Part shown: positions 36,315 through 45,559 of the stretch, in pieces
Numbering within the stretch: the stretch's first letter is position 1
How the letters are laid out: each line of letters opens with the position of its first letter
DNA from: Leptospira yanagawae serovar Saopaulo str. Sao Paulo = ATCC 700523
GTDB taxonomy: Bacteria; Spirochaetota; Leptospiria; Leptospirales; Leptospiraceae
Length of the DNA: 64,000 bases
Direction: 5' to 3'
Assembly (NCBI RefSeq): GCF_000332475.2
Contig: NZ_AOGX02000024.1
Span: 186,001-250,000, forward strand
The notes under the pieces: model-generated
Told to the model about the DNA's origin: nothing
What the model saw: the letters and a program-made list of their open reading frames with translations, nothing else
Database searches by the model: none
Program-made: the position numbers and the translations under genes

Positions 36315-36863
36315 TTATCGTTTGTTGATATTCAATTTAGGTTCGGATTCAATCACACGAATGAGTTTCGACAAATTTGTCTGAAATGCTGCAGTTTGGC
36401 TACTTGACAATTGGTAATTGATGGTTTCCTTTCTGTTTGTGTAACTGATTGTGATACTTTGGTTTTCCCCAATTTTTGGTAATATCTCTTGGGTAAGTGC
36501 AGAAGTCACAACGATCGTGTCCGAATAATCAGTGTTTGTTTTTTTAAGGTTGTACCAGGTATCACCTAACTTAAGTGAAACTCCGATTGGAATGTCCACA
36601 TCAAAAGTCCCAATTTCATAAAGGAGAAAATACGTTACAGCACCAGTGCCATTGTCCCTTTCTGCTTTGAAGTAAACACAAGGCCTTTTTCCTGGAAATA
36701 CCCAAAGGTATTTTTGCATACAAATGTCTTTTGAAATTGCCGTTTGTTGCTCCAAAGTCGGTTCCGGGGTCACGACAAAGGCCTTTGTTCCAGAACAGGA
36801 AACGAGGGCCAAAAAAAGGAGGAAAATGGAGGAAATTCGGGTCAAAGAGAAGATTCTTTCCAT
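36315..36863 (-). CDS. Predicted lipoprotein of unknown function
   Basis: A 182-residue protein with a signal peptide (ISSIFLLFLALVSC) and lipobox ending at Cys23, followed by a beta-rich mature part with CVYF and Tyr-rich strands. No family recognised. It is divergent from serA (57 bases between starts). The gene is bordered downstream (36243-36300) by two small hairpins, GAAAGATT/AATCTTTC and GGAATTT/AAATTCC, of unknown meaning. Confidence 0.7.
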   Translation of the reverse strand: MERIFSLTRISSIFLLFLALVSCSGTKAFVVTPEPTLEQQTAISKDICMQKYLWVFPGKRPCVYFKAERDNGTGAVTYFLLYEIGTFDVDIPIGVSLKLGDTWYNLKKTNTDYSDTIVVTSALTQEILPKIGENQSITISYTNRKETINYQLSSSQTAAFQTNLSKLIRVIESEPKLNINKR

Positions 36864-36920
36864 GATACACCCAACCTTTTTCGAGATGCAAGGTTTGGCA
36901 AAGGAAAAAATCCTGTTCCT

Positions 36921-38144
36921 ATGGTATCTTATCCCAAAGGAAAAATAAAAGTCCTACTTCTGGAAAACATCCACAAGGATGCTTACGAACTTTTCCACCG
37001 AGATGGTTTTGATGTGACTCTCGTCAAGGATGCAATGGAAGAAGACGAACTCGTTGCCAAAATTGGTGATGTCCATGTCCTCGGAATCCGTAGTAAAACC
37101 AATGTCTCAAAGAAAGCTCTGGAACACGCGAAAAAATTAATGACAATCGGATGTTTCTGCATTGGAACCAACCAAGTAGAATTGGAAGAAGCAGAGAAAA
37201 AAGCAGTCCCTGTTTTCAATGCTCCTTATAGCAATACAAGGTCAGTCGCCGAACTTGTGATTGCTGAAATCATTATGCTTGCACGTAAGGCATCCGACCA
37301 ATCGAGAGATGTCCATCTAGGCAAATGGAATAAAATTGCAAAAGGATGTTTTGAAGTCAGAGGCAAAACATTGGGTATCATCGGATATGGTCATATCGGA
37401 ACCCAAGTATCAGTACTTGCTGAATCCATGGGGATGCGAGTGGTGTTCTACGATATCATCTCCAAATTACCTTTGGGCAATGCTACGGCTGCCCCAAGTT
37501 ACGAAGACCTATTAAAACAGTCCGATTTTATCTCCTTCCATGTTCCTGAAACGGATGAAACCAAAAATCTATTCCGGAAAGAACACTTGAACCTCCTAAA
37601 AAATGGTGCCTATGTCCTGAATTTATCTCGTGGTAAGGTATTGGAAATTGATGCACTTGTGGAAGGAATTAAGTCCGGTAAAATTGCTGGTGCCGGTGTG
37701 GACGTTTTTCCTGAGGAACCAAAATCCAATGATGATCCATTTCTCAGTCCTCTGCAAGGTCTTCCCAATGTGATCCTCACACCTCATATAGGTGGTTCCA
37801 CAGAAGAAGCTCAAAAAAACATTGGAACAGAAGTTGCTGAAAAACTTTTAAAATTCATTAACAATGGATCCACTACGTTTTCTGTTAACTTTCCCAATAT
37901 TGAACTTGGTAGTTTGAAGTCTGGTTACCACCGTATTTTGAATATCCACCAAAACCAACCGGGTTTCCTTCGAGATATCAACTCCATCATTTCCGATATG
38001 GGGGGAAATATCCTAACTCAAAACTTAAGTACATCATCTAATATTGGTTACTTAAGCATGGAAATCGATAAAAACTTGGGTGATGAATTGAAAAACAAAA
38101 TCAAAGCCCATAAACATTCGATTCGCACTCGAATCCTCTACTAA
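36921..38144 (+). CDS. serA: D-3-phosphoglycerate dehydrogenase
   Basis: The first enzyme of serine biosynthesis, 407 residues, the size of the E. coli-type enzyme with a C-terminal ACT domain. The NAD-binding motif is LGIIGYGHIGTQV, followed by SDFISFHVPETDET, LSRGKVLEIDALVEGIKSGKIAGAGVDVFPEEP and the catalytic HIGGSTEEAQ. The substrate region FCIGTNQV matches SerA. The terminal part (GFLRDINSIISDMGGNI) is the ACT domain that usually senses serine. ATG 36921 is chosen because upstream in-frame residues back to 36744 lie in the antisense of the lipoprotein gene. Confidence 0.94.
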   Translation: MVSYPKGKIKVLLLENIHKDAYELFHRDGFDVTLVKDAMEEDELVAKIGDVHVLGIRSKTNVSKKALEHAKKLMTIGCFCIGTNQVELEEAEKKAVPVFNAPYSNTRSVAELVIAEIIMLARKASDQSRDVHLGKWNKIAKGCFEVRGKTLGIIGYGHIGTQVSVLAESMGMRVVFYDIISKLPLGNATAAPSYEDLLKQSDFISFHVPETDETKNLFRKEHLNLLKNGAYVLNLSRGKVLEIDALVEGIKSGKIAGAGVDVFPEEPKSNDDPFLSPLQGLPNVILTPHIGGSTEEAQKNIGTEVAEKLLKFINNGSTTFSVNFPNIELGSLKSGYHRILNIHQNQPGFLRDINSIISDMGGNILTQNLSTSSNIGYLSMEIDKNLGDELKNKIKAHKHSIRTRILY

Positions 38145-38168
38145 GAAAACGGGAAGGATAAAATCCTT

Positions 38169-38945
38169 ATGATTGAAGTCCTTCCCATTTTTACAAACTC
38201 TCCCCTTCGCAATTACAGTTATCTGATTTACTCCCAAAGAACCGGTGAAGTGTATTGTGTTGATCCGTATAACGCACCTCTGATCATCACCCATATCAAA
38301 AAATTTGGATTAAAATTAAAAGGAATCTTCAATACCCATGAACATAGGGACCATACAGAAGGGAATTTAGAGTTAAAAGAAGAAACCAAATGCCTTGTGT
38401 ATGGACATAAAAATGCAAAAGGGAAAATCCCAGGCCTCGACAAAACTTTAGAAGAAGGAGATATTTGTTTCTCTGTGGAAGGGGAATCCATTGAAGTTTG
38501 GGATACACCTGGCCATACCTTTTCACATCTAAGTTTTGTTCATAAAAATCCCAAAACCGTATTAGGGATTTTTTCAGGAGATACCTTGTTCAATGCCGGT
38601 GTCGGAAATTGTTTCCGAGGTGGGGATGCAAATGTTTTGTATGATACGATGGAATCAAAGTACGTAAATCTTCCGGATTCATGCCTTCTCTATCCAGGTC
38701 ATGATTATTGGGAAAACAATTTGGCATTTGCAGCCCATGTAGAACCAAACCATACATTTCGAGAAACATTTCAAAAAACAAGGAAAGACCATCTTATATC
38801 TACAATTGGATGGGAAAGGCAACTCAGTCCTTTTTTTAGGCGTGATTCCATATCCTTAAAGAACCGACTAACAGAATTAGGTGAAACAATCACAGATGAC
38901 CGTTCGGTATTTTTAACGTTACGAAAACTAAGAGACCGTTGGTAA
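38169..38945 (+). CDS. Glyoxalase II-like metallo-beta-lactamase-fold hydrolase
   Basis: A 258-residue MBL-fold hydrolase with the binuclear metal motif THEHRDHTEG (T-H-x-H-x-D-H), the later PGHTFSH, SGDTLF and PGHDYWEN. The order of motifs matches hydroxyacylglutathione hydrolase (GloB), which cleaves S-lactoylglutathione to lactate and glutathione. It is followed by MAPEG and endA genes and close to a glutathione synthesis locus. Substrate is inferred, not proven. Confidence 0.82.
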   Translation: MIEVLPIFTNSPLRNYSYLIYSQRTGEVYCVDPYNAPLIITHIKKFGLKLKGIFNTHEHRDHTEGNLELKEETKCLVYGHKNAKGKIPGLDKTLEEGDICFSVEGESIEVWDTPGHTFSHLSFVHKNPKTVLGIFSGDTLFNAGVGNCFRGGDANVLYDTMESKYVNLPDSCLLYPGHDYWENNLAFAAHVEPNHTFRETFQKTRKDHLISTIGWERQLSPFFRRDSISLKNRLTELGETITDDRSVFLTLRKLRDRW

Positions 38946-38990
38946 AATTTTCATTTTACAAATAGGGAATCATCTCATATCGTTTCGGTT

Positions 38991-39383
38991 ATGACGTTAC
39001 TCATCATCACAATGTTGGTTTCCATTTTCCAAATTTATTTTGCAAAAGCCTTTGTTGCTCTTGCGATGGCACGCCAAGAAAAAGGGTACGACAACCACCA
39101 CCCAAGTATGCAACAATCCAAACTAACCGGTTGGGGGGCGAGAGCCTATGCTGCACACCTGAATGGATTTGAGGCGTTTCCAATCTTTGCCATCGGTATT
39201 TTACTCAATATGGTTCTCAAAACTGACTTATACTTTGTAGAAATTTTAGCGTTTAGTTTTATTTCCCTTCGTTTTTTCTATATCTTTTTTTATATCGCCG
39301 ATTACTCTTATCTTCGTTCAACGATTTGGACAATTGCTTTTCTCTGTAATATGGGAATGTATTTGTTACCTTTTCTGTATTAG
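38991..39383 (+). CDS. MAPEG-family membrane protein
   Basis: A 130-residue integral membrane protein with four helices. The family hallmark RAYAAHLNGFEAFPIF (R-A-x-x-A-H-x-N-x-x-E-x-x-P-x-F) is near residues 51-66. MAPEG proteins act in eicosanoid and glutathione metabolism in eukaryotes; bacterial members are often of unknown role. It lies between the glyoxalase-II-like gene and endA, in a region rich in thiol enzymes. Confidence 0.88.
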   Translation: MTLLIITMLVSIFQIYFAKAFVALAMARQEKGYDNHHPSMQQSKLTGWGARAYAAHLNGFEAFPIFAIGILLNMVLKTDLYFVEILAFSFISLRFFYIFFYIADYSYLRSTIWTIAFLCNMGMYLLPFLY

Positions 39384-39395
39384 AGGATTTTTCTT

Positions 39396-40169
39396 TTGCG
39401 AACCTTATTCATCTCATTCATTTTAGTTTCAGTCCTATTTTTAGCGATTGCTACCTTTTCACAAAATCAAGAAAGGGAAACAATTGACAAAAATCGAATC
39501 ACCGACTTTCACAAAGCCAAACGAGTGTTAAAACGCTTTTACAAACAAGTTGGAAAGGATTTTTATTGCGGATGTGAATTTGAAAAAGATGATGAAGAAC
39601 TTGGTCGATTTAAAATCAAACACGAGTCATGTGGTTTGGAGGCGAGAAGAGATTCAAAACGCCAAACTTGGATTGAATGGGAACACATCGTTCCCGCACA
39701 TAGTTTTGGGAAAAATCGTGAATGTTGGACGAGAGCAAACTGTGAAGTGAAATCAAAAATCCTCAAAGGTAGAAAATGTTGTACTGCCACCGATCCTGAA
39801 TTCAATCTCATCGAAGCAGACTTACACAATATTGTCCCCGTCCCAGGGGAAATCAATGCAGATCGGGGCATCTATCCCTTTGGCGAGATCGAAGGTGAAG
39901 CCAGGGCTTATGGTTCCTGCGATTTTGAAGTGAACTTCAAAGATTCAATCGCAGAACCAAAACCAGAAATCAGAGGGGATATCGCTCGTATCTATTTTTA
40001 CATGGAATGGCGTTACCAAATCCCAATCCCGAAAGGAAAACGAGAACTCTACTTGACCTGGCACAAACTAGACCCACCCGATAGCTTTGAAATTCGCAAA
40101 AATGAAATTGTGGAACGAATCCAAAAAATCAAAAATCCATTTGTAGAAGGAGAAATCCCACTCCCATAA
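39396..40169 (+). CDS. Endonuclease I family nuclease (exported)
   Basis: A 257-residue secreted DNA/RNA nuclease of the EndA family. TTG 39396 is preceded by GAGGA 8 bases upstream and opens a signal peptide (LFISFILVSVLFLAIATFS). The beta-beta-alpha-metal motif appears as WEHIVPAHSFG and DLHNIVPVPGEINADRG; YGSCDFEVNFKDSIAEPKPEIRG (core C-D-F-E-V-N-F-K, A-E-P, R-G) and IARIYFYM follow as in EndA. Several Cys (CGCEF, CGLEA, CWTRANC, CC) suggest disulfides. Periplasmic or extracellular nucleic acid digestion is likely. Confidence 0.88.
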   Translation: MRTLFISFILVSVLFLAIATFSQNQERETIDKNRITDFHKAKRVLKRFYKQVGKDFYCGCEFEKDDEELGRFKIKHESCGLEARRDSKRQTWIEWEHIVPAHSFGKNRECWTRANCEVKSKILKGRKCCTATDPEFNLIEADLHNIVPVPGEINADRGIYPFGEIEGEARAYGSCDFEVNFKDSIAEPKPEIRGDIARIYFYMEWRYQIPIPKGKRELYLTWHKLDPPDSFEIRKNEIVERIQKIKNPFVEGEIPLP

Positions 40170-40272
40170 GGCCTTTTCGGGAAGCCCAAAGGGAAAAAAT
40201 CAATTTCTAAAATTGCCAAAACAAAGATAGCTTCATTTACAGAATTAGGCTAATTGTGAGGCTGGAACCATT

Positions 40273-41658
40273 ATGATGGAATATGACATCTTGGTGATTG
40301 GGGCAGGTGCCGGGACAAAACTTGTCACTCCTCCCTCCCAAATTGGCAAACGAGTCGCCGTGTTCGAAAAGGAAACTCCTGGGGGAACTTGCCTCAACCG
40401 AGGTTGTATCCCATCCAAAATGGTAATTTATCCTTCGGAACTACTTCGATTGGGGGAAGAATCCGAACGATTTGGAATCCAATGGAAAGACAAACCTAAC
40501 TTTGATGTAAGTTCAATCTTCCAAAGGGTAAATGAAACGGTAAAATTAGATTCAGATTCCATACCCGTGGCATATGACAAAAATCCCAATATTGATTATT
40601 ATCCAAAAAAGGTTTGGTTTAAAGCACCGAAAATCATTACAGATGGTGAAAATGATTATACCGCCAAACACATATTTGTTGTTACTGGCACAAGACCAAA
40701 ATTACCAAAAATTCCAGGGTTATTAGAAACTCCCTTTTGGACATCAAGAGAAGCTCTTTCACCAAAAACATTTCCAAAATCACTTCTCATCATTGGAGCA
40801 GGCTTCATCTCACTAGAATTAGGTGCTGCATATTCAGCTTATGGATGTGAAGTCATCGGGTTAACTCGAGGCGAAGTGCTCACACATGCTGACATTGATA
40901 TTAAAAATGAATTAAAGACCCACCTCCCGTTTCCCATTCACACAGGATTAACCTTTTCCTCCGTAACCTTCCAAAATAACAAATTTCAAGTTCTTGTCAA
41001 AAATCAAGATGGGAAAGAACATCAATTGGAAGCAGAACAATTACTCATCGCTACAGGAATCACTCCAAATACAGAAGACTTACACTTAGAAAACACGAAA
41101 ATCAAATGTAATTCAAATGGATTTATCCTTGTTGACGAAACCTTACAAACCAATGAACCGGGAGTTTATGCCTTTGGAGATGTGATCGGTAGGTATTTTT
41201 TTCGTCATAGTGCCAACTTTGAAGGAGAATACCTTTTCGAACATTTATATGGGGAAAATCGAAAAGGACCCATCGAATACCCACCGATGCCGGAAGCGAT
41301 TTTCACTTCCCCTCAAATTGCAAGTGTTGGTAAAACAGAAGAGGATCTGATCAAAGAAAAGATTCCTTATTACAAAGGCATCAACCCATACCGGGCAAGC
41401 GCGACGGGCATGGCGCGTTTATCGGAATCTGGTTTTGTGAAGGTTCTTGTATCCAAAGAATCAGAAAGGGTACTTGGCGCCCATATCATCGGTGATGAGG
41501 CTGCAAACCTCATCCACCAAATCGTGATGGGAATGTATTTAAATGCAAAACTCGATGATTATTTAGGTATGATCTACATCCATCCTGCCATTTCAGAAAT
41601 TACAAGGAATGCGTTTCGAAAAGTTCGGGAACAAAAATTAAAAGAAGGAAAATCATGA
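40273..41658 (+). CDS. Flavin disulfide oxidoreductase (dihydrolipoyl dehydrogenase/mycothione reductase-like)
   Basis: A 461-residue class I pyridine-nucleotide disulfide oxidoreductase. The redox-active disulfide lies in GGTCLNRGCIPSK near residues 42-54, the NAD-binding motif is LIIGAGFISLELGAAYSAYG, the FAD motif is VYAFGDVIGR, and the C-terminal IYIHPAISEI contains the catalytic His-Glu pair. The N-terminal FAD fold is unusual: GAGAGTKLVTPPSQIGK replaces the usual GAGPGG helix and resembles mycothione reductase more than lipoamide dehydrogenase. In this neighbourhood a glutathione reductase-like role is possible. Its stop overlaps the trhO start by four bases. Confidence 0.82.
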   Translation: MMEYDILVIGAGAGTKLVTPPSQIGKRVAVFEKETPGGTCLNRGCIPSKMVIYPSELLRLGEESERFGIQWKDKPNFDVSSIFQRVNETVKLDSDSIPVAYDKNPNIDYYPKKVWFKAPKIITDGENDYTAKHIFVVTGTRPKLPKIPGLLETPFWTSREALSPKTFPKSLLIIGAGFISLELGAAYSAYGCEVIGLTRGEVLTHADIDIKNELKTHLPFPIHTGLTFSSVTFQNNKFQVLVKNQDGKEHQLEAEQLLIATGITPNTEDLHLENTKIKCNSNGFILVDETLQTNEPGVYAFGDVIGRYFFRHSANFEGEYLFEHLYGENRKGPIEYPPMPEAIFTSPQIASVGKTEEDLIKEKIPYYKGINPYRASATGMARLSESGFVKVLVSKESERVLGAHIIGDEAANLIHQIVMGMYLNAKLDDYLGMIYIHPAISEITRNAFRKVREQKLKEGKS

Positions 41659-42686
41659 AAAAGTTTTTATTCAATCGATATGATAAAGATACACTGATAA
41701 AAAAAGTAAACGCAGACAAACGCGAAAGGCGAGTGATTTCTTTTTATCGGTATGTAAAAATCGATGATCCAATCGAATTTCGAAATCGTTTGTATGATAC
41801 GTTTGATGACTTAGGGATTTTAGGTAGAATTTATTTAGCAAACGAAGGCATCAATGCACAATTTTCCATACCAGTGGAAAACTATGAAAGTCTACGCAAT
41901 TTTGTTGATACCATCCCCGAATTAAAAGGTATCTACTTCAATGATGCCGTGGAAGACAAAAAAGAAAGTTTTATCAAACTGGCAATCAAAGTGCGTAGAA
42001 AAATCGTAGCCGATGGATTGGATGATTCAAAATTCGACCCCTCCGATGTTGGAACACATCTATCTCCTCTTGAATTTCACAAAACATTGGAAGAAGAAGG
42101 TGTGATTGTTGTGGACCTTCGTAATAATTACGAATCAGAAGTAGGCCATTTCGAAAATGCAATTTTACCTGATGTCGGAACCTTCCGCGAAGAACTTCCA
42201 CTCGTGGAAAAAATATTAGAAAATGACAAAGATAAAAAAATCCTTCTCTATTGCACTGGTGGAATTCGCTGCGAAAAAGCAAGTGCCTACTTAAAATACA
42301 AAGGTTTTGAAAAGGTTCACCAATTGCGCGGTGGGATCATCAATTATGCCAAAGAGATCTCAGACCATGGACTCAAATCCAAATTCAAAGGCAAAAACTT
42401 TGTTTTTGATGACCGATTGGGCGAAAGGATCACAGATGATATTCTTACCGTTTGTTATACTTGTGGAAAACCATCTGACAGGCATACTAATTGTGCTAAT
42501 TTAGGATGCCATGTTCTCATTGTTCAATGTGAGTCCTGTTCCGAATCCCTTCTTGGTTGTTGTTCTCTAGAATGTAAAGACATAGTAAGTTTACCAGAAG
42601 AAACTCAAAAAAAACTGAGACAAGAACTTAGGAAACAACACAAATACCCAACACACCACCTAACAAGAAAAATGGTAGGAAAATAA
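41655..42686 (+). CDS. trhO: tRNA uridine(34) hydroxylase (rhodanese-family)
   Basis: A 343-residue TrhO/YceA protein, which hydroxylates U34 of tRNAs as a step to 5-carboxymethoxyuridine. An N-terminal UPF0176-like domain (FYRYVKIDDP...GRIYLANEGINAQFS) precedes the rhodanese domain with active-site Cys in CTGGIRCEKASAYL. The C-terminal region has a Cys cluster (CYTCGKPSDRHTNCANLGC and CESC) likely binding zinc. ATG 41655 overlaps the upstream stop; the next gene begins directly after its stop. Confidence 0.93.
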   Translation: MKKFLFNRYDKDTLIKKVNADKRERRVISFYRYVKIDDPIEFRNRLYDTFDDLGILGRIYLANEGINAQFSIPVENYESLRNFVDTIPELKGIYFNDAVEDKKESFIKLAIKVRRKIVADGLDDSKFDPSDVGTHLSPLEFHKTLEEEGVIVVDLRNNYESEVGHFENAILPDVGTFREELPLVEKILENDKDKKILLYCTGGIRCEKASAYLKYKGFEKVHQLRGGIINYAKEISDHGLKSKFKGKNFVFDDRLGERITDDILTVCYTCGKPSDRHTNCANLGCHVLIVQCESCSESLLGCCSLECKDIVSLPEETQKKLRQELRKQHKYPTHHLTRKMVGK

Positions 42687-43604
42687 ATGACATCATATGC
42701 AATCCAATTAGAAGGACTCGAAAAAACCTACAAAAATGGCGTCAACGCACTTCGTTCCATTGATTTAAAAGTAGAAGCCGGTGATTTTTTTGCTCTCTTA
42801 GGTCCAAACGGAGCTGGCAAATCCACAACCATTGGAATCCTTAGTTCCCTTGTAAACAAAACAGGTGGGAAAGTCAAAATCTTCGGTGTGAACATTGATG
42901 AAAATCCAAACTTAGCCAAAACATTTTTGGGAATTGTTCCACAAGAATTTAATTTTGGAATCTTTGAAGCAGTGGAACAAATTCTAATCAACCAAGCTGG
43001 ATTTTACGGCATACCTCTAAAGGACGCAAAAGAACGAGTAAAGTATTATTTGGATAAATTATCACTCTATGACAAACGTAAATCTGCAGCGGGAACTTTG
43101 AGTGGTGGTATGAAACGAAGGTTAATGATTGCGAGAGCTCTCATTCACGATCCAAAACTTCTGATCTTGGACGAACCAACAGCAGGTGTTGACATTGAAA
43201 TCAGAAGGTCTATGTGGGAATTTCTAAAAGAATTAAACAAAGAAGGAAAAACTATCATCCTTACAACCCACTACCTGGAAGAAGCAGAATCCCTTTGTAA
43301 AAATATAGCCATCATTGATAAGGGTGAAATCATCGAAAACACTTCCATGAAGAAATTATTACAAAGATTGGACAAAGAAACGTTTATCATTGATTTAAAA
43401 AAATCATACAAAACGAAACCCAATTCTAAAACTTTTCAATGGATTTGGTTGGATGACCATAGTTTAGAAGTACAATTGGACAAAAATACTTCGGTGAATC
43501 TTTTGTTTGCAGAGCTTACAAAACATAAAATGGATGTTTTGAGCCTCCGAAACAAATCAAATCGACTAGAAGAATTGTTTTTATCACTAACAGGAAAACA
43601 TTGA
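42687..43604 (+). CDS. ABC-2 type exporter ATPase
   Basis: A 305-residue ABC ATPase. Walker A is GPNGAGKST (about residues 38-46), signature LSGGMKRRLMIARALIH, Walker B LLILDEPTAGVDIE, and the switch TTHYLEEAE. The C-terminal extension is of the kind found in DrrA/YadG/CcmA-like multidrug, polysaccharide or copper (NosF-like) exporters. Pairs with the next permease gene, which it overlaps. Substrate unknown. The position inside the thiol operon is notable. Confidence 0.9.
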   Translation: MTSYAIQLEGLEKTYKNGVNALRSIDLKVEAGDFFALLGPNGAGKSTTIGILSSLVNKTGGKVKIFGVNIDENPNLAKTFLGIVPQEFNFGIFEAVEQILINQAGFYGIPLKDAKERVKYYLDKLSLYDKRKSAAGTLSGGMKRRLMIARALIHDPKLLILDEPTAGVDIEIRRSMWEFLKELNKEGKTIILTTHYLEEAESLCKNIAIIDKGEIIENTSMKKLLQRLDKETFIIDLKKSYKTKPNSKTFQWIWLDDHSLEVQLDKNTSVNLLFAELTKHKMDVLSLRNKSNRLEELFLSLTGKH

Positions 43605-43606
43605 TT

Positions 43607-44377
43607 ATGTGGAAAAAAAATCTAACTGCTTTACAAACGATTATCAGAAGAGAATGGATACGTATCATCCGCATTTGGGTACAAACTCTGATCCCACCAG
43701 TGATCACCATGGCACTATACTTTTTAATTTTTGGGGAACTTGTTGGACGCCAAATCGGAAAAATTGGGAATTTCACTTACATTGAGTTTATTGTCCCAGG
43801 TCTTATTATGATGAGTGTCATCACAAATTCTTATAACAATGTAGTTTCTTCCTTTTTTTCTAGTAAATTCCAGAAAAACATAGAAGAACTTTTAGTATCA
43901 CCAACTTCTCCATACACCATTGTGTTAGGTTATAGTTTTGGTGGAGTTGTCAGAGGTCTTTTTGTTGGAATTTTGGTAACACTCACTTCTTTGTTTTTCA
44001 CAAACCTACAGTTCCAACATCCATTTATTATTTTCATCACAGTGATTTTAACTTCGATCCTCTTTTCTTTAGGTGGATTTTTTAATGCTTTGTTTGCCAA
44101 AAAGTTTGATGATGTGACAATTATCCCTACATTCATTTTAACTCCTCTCACCTATCTGGGTGGAGTGTTTTATTCTGTAAAAAATCTTCCTGAATTCTGG
44201 CAAACCATCTCATATTTAAATCCAATCCTTTATATGGTAAATCTTTTCCGTTATGGTTTCATTGGAATCTCCGATGTGAATTTATTTTTTTCTTTAGGGT
44301 TTATCTTAATCCTCTCAGTATTACTCTTTTTACTCAATGTTAGGTTAATGAAAATTGGTTATGGAATTAGAAACTAA
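43607..44377 (+). CDS. ABC-2 type exporter permease
   Basis: A permease of 256 residues with six hydrophobic helices, of the ABC-2/YadH type. The VPGLIMMSVITNSYNNVVSSFFSSKFQKNIEELLVSPTSP stretch (key V-P-G-L, Q-x-x-I-E-E-L-L-V-S-P) and PLTYLGGVFYSVKNLP are diagnostic. ATG 43607 is preferred over TTG 43601, which overlaps the ATPase stop. It works with the ATPase encoded just upstream. The stop lies within the following bolA gene. Confidence 0.9.
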   Translation: MWKKNLTALQTIIRREWIRIIRIWVQTLIPPVITMALYFLIFGELVGRQIGKIGNFTYIEFIVPGLIMMSVITNSYNNVVSSFFSSKFQKNIEELLVSPTSPYTIVLGYSFGGVVRGLFVGILVTLTSLFFTNLQFQHPFIIFITVILTSILFSLGGFFNALFAKKFDDVTIIPTFILTPLTYLGGVFYSVKNLPEFWQTISYLNPILYMVNLFRYGFIGISDVNLFFSLGFILILSVLLFLLNVRLMKIGYGIRN

Positions 44378-44642
44378 ACAAACTAGAAAAGTTCGTATGG
44401 AAACTATATTACGAGAGACATTTCTGCCTAAAGAACTGCTTGTATTAGATGTATCATTAGAACATGCCGGCCACCCTGGAATGACTAAGGATTCCAAAGA
44501 AACCCATTTTAGAATCAAAATGAGTTCAGATTCATTCCAAGGCAAATCTACCGTGGAACAACACCGAGCTGTCTATGAAGTACTTGGCCCAGAATTCAAA
44601 AAAGGGCTCCATGCCCTAGAAATGGACCTTTCTTCTCCATAA
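44361..44642 (+). CDS. BolA-family protein (copy 1)
   Basis: A 93-residue BolA-like protein. The family pattern is visible: SLEHAGHPG, KETHFRIKMSSDSFQGKSTVEQHRAVYEVL (T-H-F, S-x-x-F-x-G-K-S, H-R) and GLHALEMDL, whose His is the one that can help bind a [2Fe-2S] cluster with monothiol glutaredoxin. It overlaps the permease stop by 17 bases and precedes the GST gene. A second BolA paralogue lies downstream at 45333. Confidence 0.9.
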   Translation: MELETKQTRKVRMETILRETFLPKELLVLDVSLEHAGHPGMTKDSKETHFRIKMSSDSFQGKSTVEQHRAVYEVLGPEFKKGLHALEMDLSSP

Positions 44643-44659
44643 TTAGGAGTCTAAATAGT

Positions 44660-45331
44660 ATGACAAAACCGACCCTGATAAGTTTCAAACTCTGTCCTTA
44701 TGTGCAAAGATCTGTGATCAACCTTTTAGAAAAGAAGGTAGATTATGAAATCAAATACATTGATCTAGCAAATAAACCCGAATGGTTTTTAAAAATTTCT
44801 CCTTTTAGAAGGGTGCCAGTACTCGTTGTCGGGGAAGATGTTTTATTTGAATCAGCTGTCATCAACGAATACCTAGACGAAACAAACCTTCCATCCCTCC
44901 ATCCCAAAGACCCACTTCATAAAGCAAAACATAGAGCCTGGGCGGAATTTGCAAGTGCGCTACTTGTTGATCAATATGGTTTTACAATGGCAAAGGAAGA
45001 AAATGAGGCATTGAAGAAAAAGCAAGAGATCCTTACCAAATTTCAGACTTTGGAATCCATTTTGCCTGTGCCTAAGAATGGAAAATTATTCTTTGCAGGA
45101 GAAACCATGCACCTAGTGGATACAGCCTATGCACCGTTTTTTATGCGACTTGAATTTTTAAAACAGAAAGACGATCAATTTGATTTGGTGAGTGGCTTTT
45201 CCAAACTCAAAGTCTGGAGTGATACCTTACTTTCTTTGCCTTCCGTAAAGAATTCTGTTTTACCGGAAGTGCCTGAAGAATACATTGCATTTATCAAAGC
45301 GCATCATTCGTGGATGGGAGGCAAACTATAG
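44660..45331 (+). CDS. Glutathione S-transferase family protein
   Basis: A 223-residue GST with a thioredoxin-like N-terminal domain (residues 1-80). It starts LISFKLCPYVQRSVINLLEKK, whose active Cys resembles omega-class GSTs, then IDLANKPEWFLKISPFRRVPVLVVGEDVLFESAVINEYLDE with cis-Pro and the E-S-A glutathione site. The C-terminal helical domain follows. It lies in an operon with BolA and glutaredoxin genes, supporting a glutathione-dependent thiol role. Confidence 0.92.
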   Translation: MTKPTLISFKLCPYVQRSVINLLEKKVDYEIKYIDLANKPEWFLKISPFRRVPVLVVGEDVLFESAVINEYLDETNLPSLHPKDPLHKAKHRAWAEFASALLVDQYGFTMAKEENEALKKKQEILTKFQTLESILPVPKNGKLFFAGETMHLVDTAYAPFFMRLEFLKQKDDQFDLVSGFSKLKVWSDTLLSLPSVKNSVLPEVPEEYIAFIKAHHSWMGGKL

Positions 45332-45332
45332 G

Positions 45333-45557
45333 ATGACCATTCCAGAAATCCAAAAGAAAATCGAAAAAGGATTACCAGGGTGTAAAGTAGAAATTTTAGA
45401 TCCTTACAGAGATGGTGTCCATATCAAAGCCGTTGTGACATACAAAGGTTTTGAAGGTAAGGGACTCATCGAACAACACCGAATGGTGTATGCAACATTA
45501 AAAGAAGAACTAAAAGAAGAAATCCATGCTTTAGCATTGGAAACTAGGAGTGAATAA
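45333..45557 (+). CDS. BolA-family protein (copy 2, IbaG-like)
   Basis: A 74-residue short BolA homologue resembling IbaG/YrbA. The pattern DGVHIKAVVTYKGFEGKGLIEQHRMVYATL and EIHALALET matches the family; the loop containing the cluster-binding Cys/His of BolA2/3 proteins shows H but no Cys in this region. ATG 45333 is two bases after the GST stop and has GGAGG 11 bases upstream. It is followed immediately by a CGFS glutaredoxin, a typical BolA-Grx pair. Confidence 0.9.
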   Translation: MTIPEIQKKIEKGLPGCKVEILDPYRDGVHIKAVVTYKGFEGKGLIEQHRMVYATLKEELKEEIHALALETRSE

Positions 45558-45559
45558 CC

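Noticed and set aside
36744..36920. N-terminal extension of SerA by 59 codons
   Set aside because: It lies in the antisense of the divergent lipoprotein gene and does not match SerA; ATG 36921 gives the normal length.
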